Positions 60,218-64,000 of a stretch of DNA of 64,000 bases are shown here, piece by piece. This DNA comes from Setoptus koraiensis (taxonomy: Eukaryota; Arthropoda). A program made the position numbers and the translations under genes. Below the pieces are notes generated by a model. That model was not told the DNA's origin. It was given only the letters and a program-made list of their open reading frames with translations, and did not search any database. Position 1 is the stretch's first letter. Each line of letters begins with the position of its first letter. The stretch is taken from positions 3,720,001 to 3,784,000 of the forward strand of contig CM106585.1 in the NCBI GenBank assembly GCA_048013815.1, written 5' to 3'.

Positions 60218-61231
60218 AATATTTGGTGATAAACGGTAATGTTCAATAATAATGGTGATAATTGATTGTAATAATGTAATTATTCCTAGTTGATATATTA
60301 TGTAATAATGAATGCTCCAGTACTATATAATCCTTTTGAGCTAAAAATTTATTATCATGCTTGAATGAAATGTGCTCGAGTCAATTGATTGAGCTGAGAA
60401 TATAATCATATCTATCATCGCAATCTGATTGATCAATCGATTGATTCTGTAATTTATCAATAGCTTGTAGGGTTGTCTATCTATTATCTAACATATGTAA
60501 ATATTATACTGTATGATTAGCAGGTGTATAATGGTGGCAATCGTCGTCTGACTTCCCAGAGTCTTTTATCGTTTAGTGAATATTAAATAGTGTTGTAGAC
60601 GATTCTGTAACTTGGAATAACAAGGAAATTTTCAAATGATCACATTATATTATTATAATAGTTAGTCTATGATAATAAATTTCTTCAAATCCTTAGACTG
60701 CGTGCAATTTTAACAAACAAATCTCAATGTTTGGCCTAAATTCATGCTGACCATGGCTTGATTCTAAATATAGTTTTTCATAAAACAACTTCTGGATTCC
60801 AGAATTATGTTACAGTTGCCTTTGTGTTTACACAGTTATATTCCACAGTTGTTGTGCTAGCACCACACATATGTGCTTTGTTGTTGGTAAAATGGCTTTT
60901 GAGCCGACCACCATTCACAGCTAAATGCTCCCAGTCTTTTGCTCCTTGACGACGTTAGCACGGCAAATATGTTATCATCATTTTTATTATCTGGGGTTAT
61001 CTGGCCCCCTCACAATGGTGATATAATTTATTATCTCGACTATTATCACTGAACTTGATCCAAACGCATTGGAAAAGGAACAGCAACACATATCCCCGAT
61101 CAGTGCTTTGCACCTTGTGCTCAACTTTTTCAATGGAAACAAGGATATTGTGGGCGCAGATTTTTTGAAAAAAAAAAAAATATATCCTCGATGTGTGATT
61201 TGAGGTACATTCGTGGGCTACCTTCACTGTA
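60218..61231. other. Intergenic region upstream of DENND6
   Basis: AT-rich, no plausible coding frame. It should include the DENND6 promoter just right of 60217; no clear TATA box is seen. Confidence 0.45.
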
Positions 61232-62070
61232 GTGCAAATATATCCTCACATACGTTTCGGGCAAAAATATGGAACTACTAGCGAGTTCTTAATTTATGAA
61301 AAAATGTCGATTTGGACACACGTTAATTGGGAGAATGGTTCAATCGTAATCGGCGAAGAGAGACAAACCATCACTGTCAGGGATAAGTGCTCATCTCTCA
61401 TCGAAAAGCTACTCCAGGATACTTGAAGATGGAGATAGTGAATATCAAGTTGCTTGTGACGCGTTGGACCTCGTGAGATATAGGCACCTACTTGCACACG
61501 CGAGGCGCCTGCCATTCACAGAAATTGGGCCGTTGCCATCTCAAAAGTGAGATCCGTCGATCACGATCCGCGAGGACCAGATCAAGTTGATTACAAACAA
61601 AGTGTTAATGATTTTTGCATAGCACAAACAGGGTACAAGCTTAAAAACTTTTGTGCGAGTTAGAAAAATACATCGCCCGGCGCTGGGTGTATCCATGACA
61701 GTCGGCGCCCTCCTTTGACACCCAAGAGACATCAAGAAGATTGGAGGGGAGCAGAATGAAAGCACTAGTAGCGGCAGCGTAGTGATTGGTAACATATTGA
61801 TCAAAGAATTGCCCTATAGTAAAATACCTCAACCTCGCCCCGAAGAACAGCATCACCATCAGTAACAGGATCCAGGGATAGAATTAAATTCGGGTTCTGG
61901 AATCACTGCCGTTCCAGATCAGCTTGGTCCCAGCACTGTCGCGGCTAATAATGAAACTAAAGATAATGCCAACAATAGTAAGAAAAGCGAAGCTGACGGT
62001 AATAATTGATTATTGGGGTTACTTGATTTCGACAGTACTAGCAGAAGTATAACAGGAGCTACAACGATGC
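61232..62070 (+). other. Unidentified, decayed coding-like tract
   Basis: Short plus-strand open pieces in changing frames look protein-like, for example SIWTHVNWENGSIVIGEERQ, then VACDALDLVRYRHLLAHARR, then STSSGSVVIGNILIKELPYS. A poly(A)-like run lies just left at about 61164-61180. The pieces are interrupted several times and I do not recognise the source; it may be an old transposable-element or virus-like relic, or a dead host gene. Confidence 0.3.
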
Positions 62071-62440
62071 AGTAAATCTTTTTGGCTTGTTTGCTTGATG
62101 GCATCGAGATTCGCAAACAGATTTATTTATTTGTATATTCATATTGGTTCAAATTTTTGTTGTTATCACTAATATTACTGGTACATGTACTTGTTGTAGT
62201 TAATGTACATGTAGTTGTGGCGTACAAAATGAAAATACAGCTGCTTTTTAATCTCACTTGTCGAAGCTTTCATGGAGAGACTCTTGTATCTATCTTGTGT
62301 GTTTGTCTTTTTTGTTCTTTATTATTCAATTACACACGCCAGTACTCGCTACAGTGAGTTTTCGAAACATTCTAGCCAATCGTACCTTTCACCTCTGACC
62401 CGCATCCCGGGATGAAATGTGAGGGTTCAATGATAGTGTT

Positions 62441-62741
62441 ATGAGTGCGCAGCAGCTGTTTCTCAGTAAATCTAATCTCTGTTCCAGATTGCGACAAAGC
62501 TTGTCAGTAATATCAGAGAGATTACTCAAAAGTGAAAATCGTCCAAAGAAATGTCTGGATAAGAACTTCGACGTTCTCAAAAGTGCCACACTCAATGGAG
62601 TGTTGCTCACTATATCGACCTTGGCACTCTATGGTAAAAGGTAAGATTGGTCAGGAACAAGATTTAGTGTCCGATGGTCAGATATTTGCGATGATGGATT
62701 ATTGTTATCTATATGACAGTCTAACGACAGTGTCGGAATGA
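62441..62741 (+). CDS. Putative small two-exon gene, 73 aa
   Basis: An ATG at 62441 opens 66 codons to a strong donor AAAAG|GTAAGA. A 79-bp intron (62641-62719, ending TATATGACAG) would join in phase (AG + T = Ser) and reach a TGA at 62739-62741. The product begins MSAQQLFLSKSNLCSRLRQS and ends with a mildly hydrophobic helix (LNGVLLTISTLALYGK) that could anchor it in a membrane. The intron size matches those of PARL. It lies 50 bp from the convergent VHL stop. I do not recognise the family. Without splicing the frame stops right after the donor, giving a 67-aa product. Confidence 0.42.
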
Positions 62742-62791
62742 TATACACAATGAGCTATATGTTGGATAAACAATACAAAGTGCGAATATAA

Positions 62792-63670
62792 TTATGAAAG
62801 ATGACTACTGATATTACACTTCTTATGGCCCGTTTCTTCGGGTAGAACAATGAATTCAAAATAGTCTCTCTTCAACGATGTTGGTAACTCTATGTTGAAC
62901 ATGTCTGAATTTTCTTTGAGTTGGTTCCTCAATGCAACAAAGCAGCGTTCTCGAAGATTGAGGAATGGCTCAACTAGATAGATGTTTCTTCTGTGACGAC
63001 TGTGTTCATGTTCGTGATTTTTCACAGAACATCTATATATGTTTGTCGATGATATTGCTTGATGATCGTCACTTATTGAGAATTTTGCACTTCCAGTCAT
63101 ATGTGGGCAAGACCGACCATGCTCCAAAGTGCGGCAATGATGGCATCTTAAATTCTCCAAAATCCAAGAGGATTGGTTTGTTTGGCGTACTTGTTGATCC
63201 TGAGATTTGGAGGTGTCCAAAGCGTCTTCTGGTACGGCTAATAATTGAATTGATTGCGGATTGTCTTCGCCAGATCTGAATATCCATAGATGAGAAACGT
63301 AGGTGTTGACATCAACAAAGTCGCCCAATTTCAAAAATCGTGCATACTCTATAAGGCGTCCCTTGAAGTCTACCCAATAAATTACAACTTTATGCGATGT
63401 ACAGTTCACAAATTTAATCTGACATTTGGCCTCGCGTTCGCTTTGAGGTTTCGATTTGTAGACTTTGCGTAAGTTAGCATAAATGGGATCAATAACTTTT
63501 GATTGAGGCGTAAGGCTGGCGGTTTCGGTGTTGTTTTGTGGCAATTTGTTTGTATTATTGTTAGTGTTGTGTGACGGTGAATTGTGATTGTGTCCATGGT
63601 CACTATTGTCACTATTGCTATTACTATTATTGTGCTGAACGTCAGTGTGGTCAATTGAATCTATGGCCAT
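62792..63670 (-). CDS. Vhl: Von Hippel-Lindau tumour suppressor homolog (VHL), E3 ligase substrate receptor
   Basis: One intronless frame of 292 aa from the ATG at 63670 (human 213). VHL binds prolyl-hydroxylated HIF-alpha and presents it to the elongin B/C-Cul2-Rbx1 ubiquitin ligase. The beta domain is CQIKFVNCTSHKVVIYWVDF to YVSHLWIFRSGED. Human pocket residues W88, Y98, H115 and W117 correspond to W99, Y109, H127 and W129; S111 corresponds to T123. The alpha domain NLRERCFVALRNQLKE keeps the elongin C contacts L158, R161 and C162 (L239, R242, C243). Two differences stand out: an 80-residue Asn/His-rich N-terminus, and about 70 extra residues between the beta and alpha domains (about 150-228) with a Cys/His cluster. 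The end after residue 255 is divergent. It looks functional. Confidence 0.92.
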   Translation of the reverse strand: MAIDSIDHTDVQHNNSNSNSDNSDHGHNHNSPSHNTNNNTNKLPQNNTETASLTPQSKVIDPIYANLRKVYKSKPQSEREAKCQIKFVNCTSHKVVIYWVDFKGRLIEYARFLKLGDFVDVNTYVSHLWIFRSGEDNPQSIQLLAVPEDALDTSKSQDQQVRQTNQSSWILENLRCHHCRTLEHGRSCPHMTGSAKFSISDDHQAISSTNIYRCSVKNHEHEHSRHRRNIYLVEPFLNLRERCFVALRNQLKENSDMFNIELPTSLKRDYFEFIVLPEETGHKKCNISSHLS

Positions 63671-64000
63671 TATTATGATGGTAGATTGATACTAATATTT
63701 CTTGTGAGATCATCAACAACGTAATAACCTGTCCCTGATCCTCAATGACTAAATTGAATTGTTTACTAAACTCTCAACGTTGCGATGTTGTCGGTGTGTG
63801 GATGTGTGATCTGGAACGTTGGTGATGTGGATATATTTATAGTGTGAAAAAAAATATGGCCACCAACCGAAAAAGTAGGATGATATAACAAAAATATAAA
63901 TCACGTAAATGGTGATACGATCGTCTATTTGGAACGTGATGGTAATATATAAGTTTCCACAACAATCAGTAGTGCAAGGTAGGTGTATGTAATCGTACAT
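63671..64000. other. Upstream region of VHL
   Basis: AT-rich with no supported gene. It should contain the VHL promoter; TATATAAG-like words on the minus strand near 63935-63955 are too far and too common in this AT-rich DNA to call. Confidence 0.4.

Noticed and set aside
62082-62357. 91-codon plus-strand hydrophobic frame
   Set aside because: Starts inside the decayed tract, is T-rich and has no homolog I know; likely chance.

Overview
The window is nuclear DNA of an animal, most likely an arthropod and, as an inference, an acariform mite. The reasons are spliced genes with short introns of 76-126 bp next to one very long intron, large His/Gln/Asn/Ser/Ala runs in developmental proteins, and the arthropod-style end of the paired domain (IVRNKAAE). 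Repeats and exon limits were read by eye; no database search was run.

Layout. 1-2.5 kb: the 3' end of a papain-family (C1A) peptidase, then a minus-strand gene for a secreted protein of unknown family, with a deleted duplicate of that gene beside it. 2.9-3.7 kb: a foldback/MITE-like element and a separate hairpin. 4.7-39.7 kb, minus strand: one Pax2/5/8 (shaven) transcription-factor gene in six coding exons. It has a split paired domain, an octapeptide and the PYYYS C-terminus, and predicts about 1557 residues. Its introns, one of 21 kb, are packed with short-unit tandem repeats, palindromes and miRNA-like hairpins. 45.5-54.5 kb, minus strand: a second large gene of at least three coding exons for a very acidic, Ser-rich, mostly disordered protein, perhaps a synaptopodin-2-like cytoskeletal protein. 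56.6-63.7 kb: a compact housekeeping block with PARL (mitochondrial rhomboid protease, plus strand, six exons), DENND6 (Rab GEF, minus, intronless), a putative 73-residue two-exon gene (plus) and VHL (E3 ligase substrate receptor, minus, intronless).

The housekeeping genes are unrelated in pathway and look like ordinary dense neighbours. The chief novelties are the hyper-expanded Pax2/5/8 protein with a two-residue insertion in its paired domain, the Cys/His-rich insertion in VHL, the Trp-to-His change beside the catalytic Asn of the peptidase, and the hairpins inside the Pax introns. I found no rRNA, tRNA, CRISPR or operon-like system.
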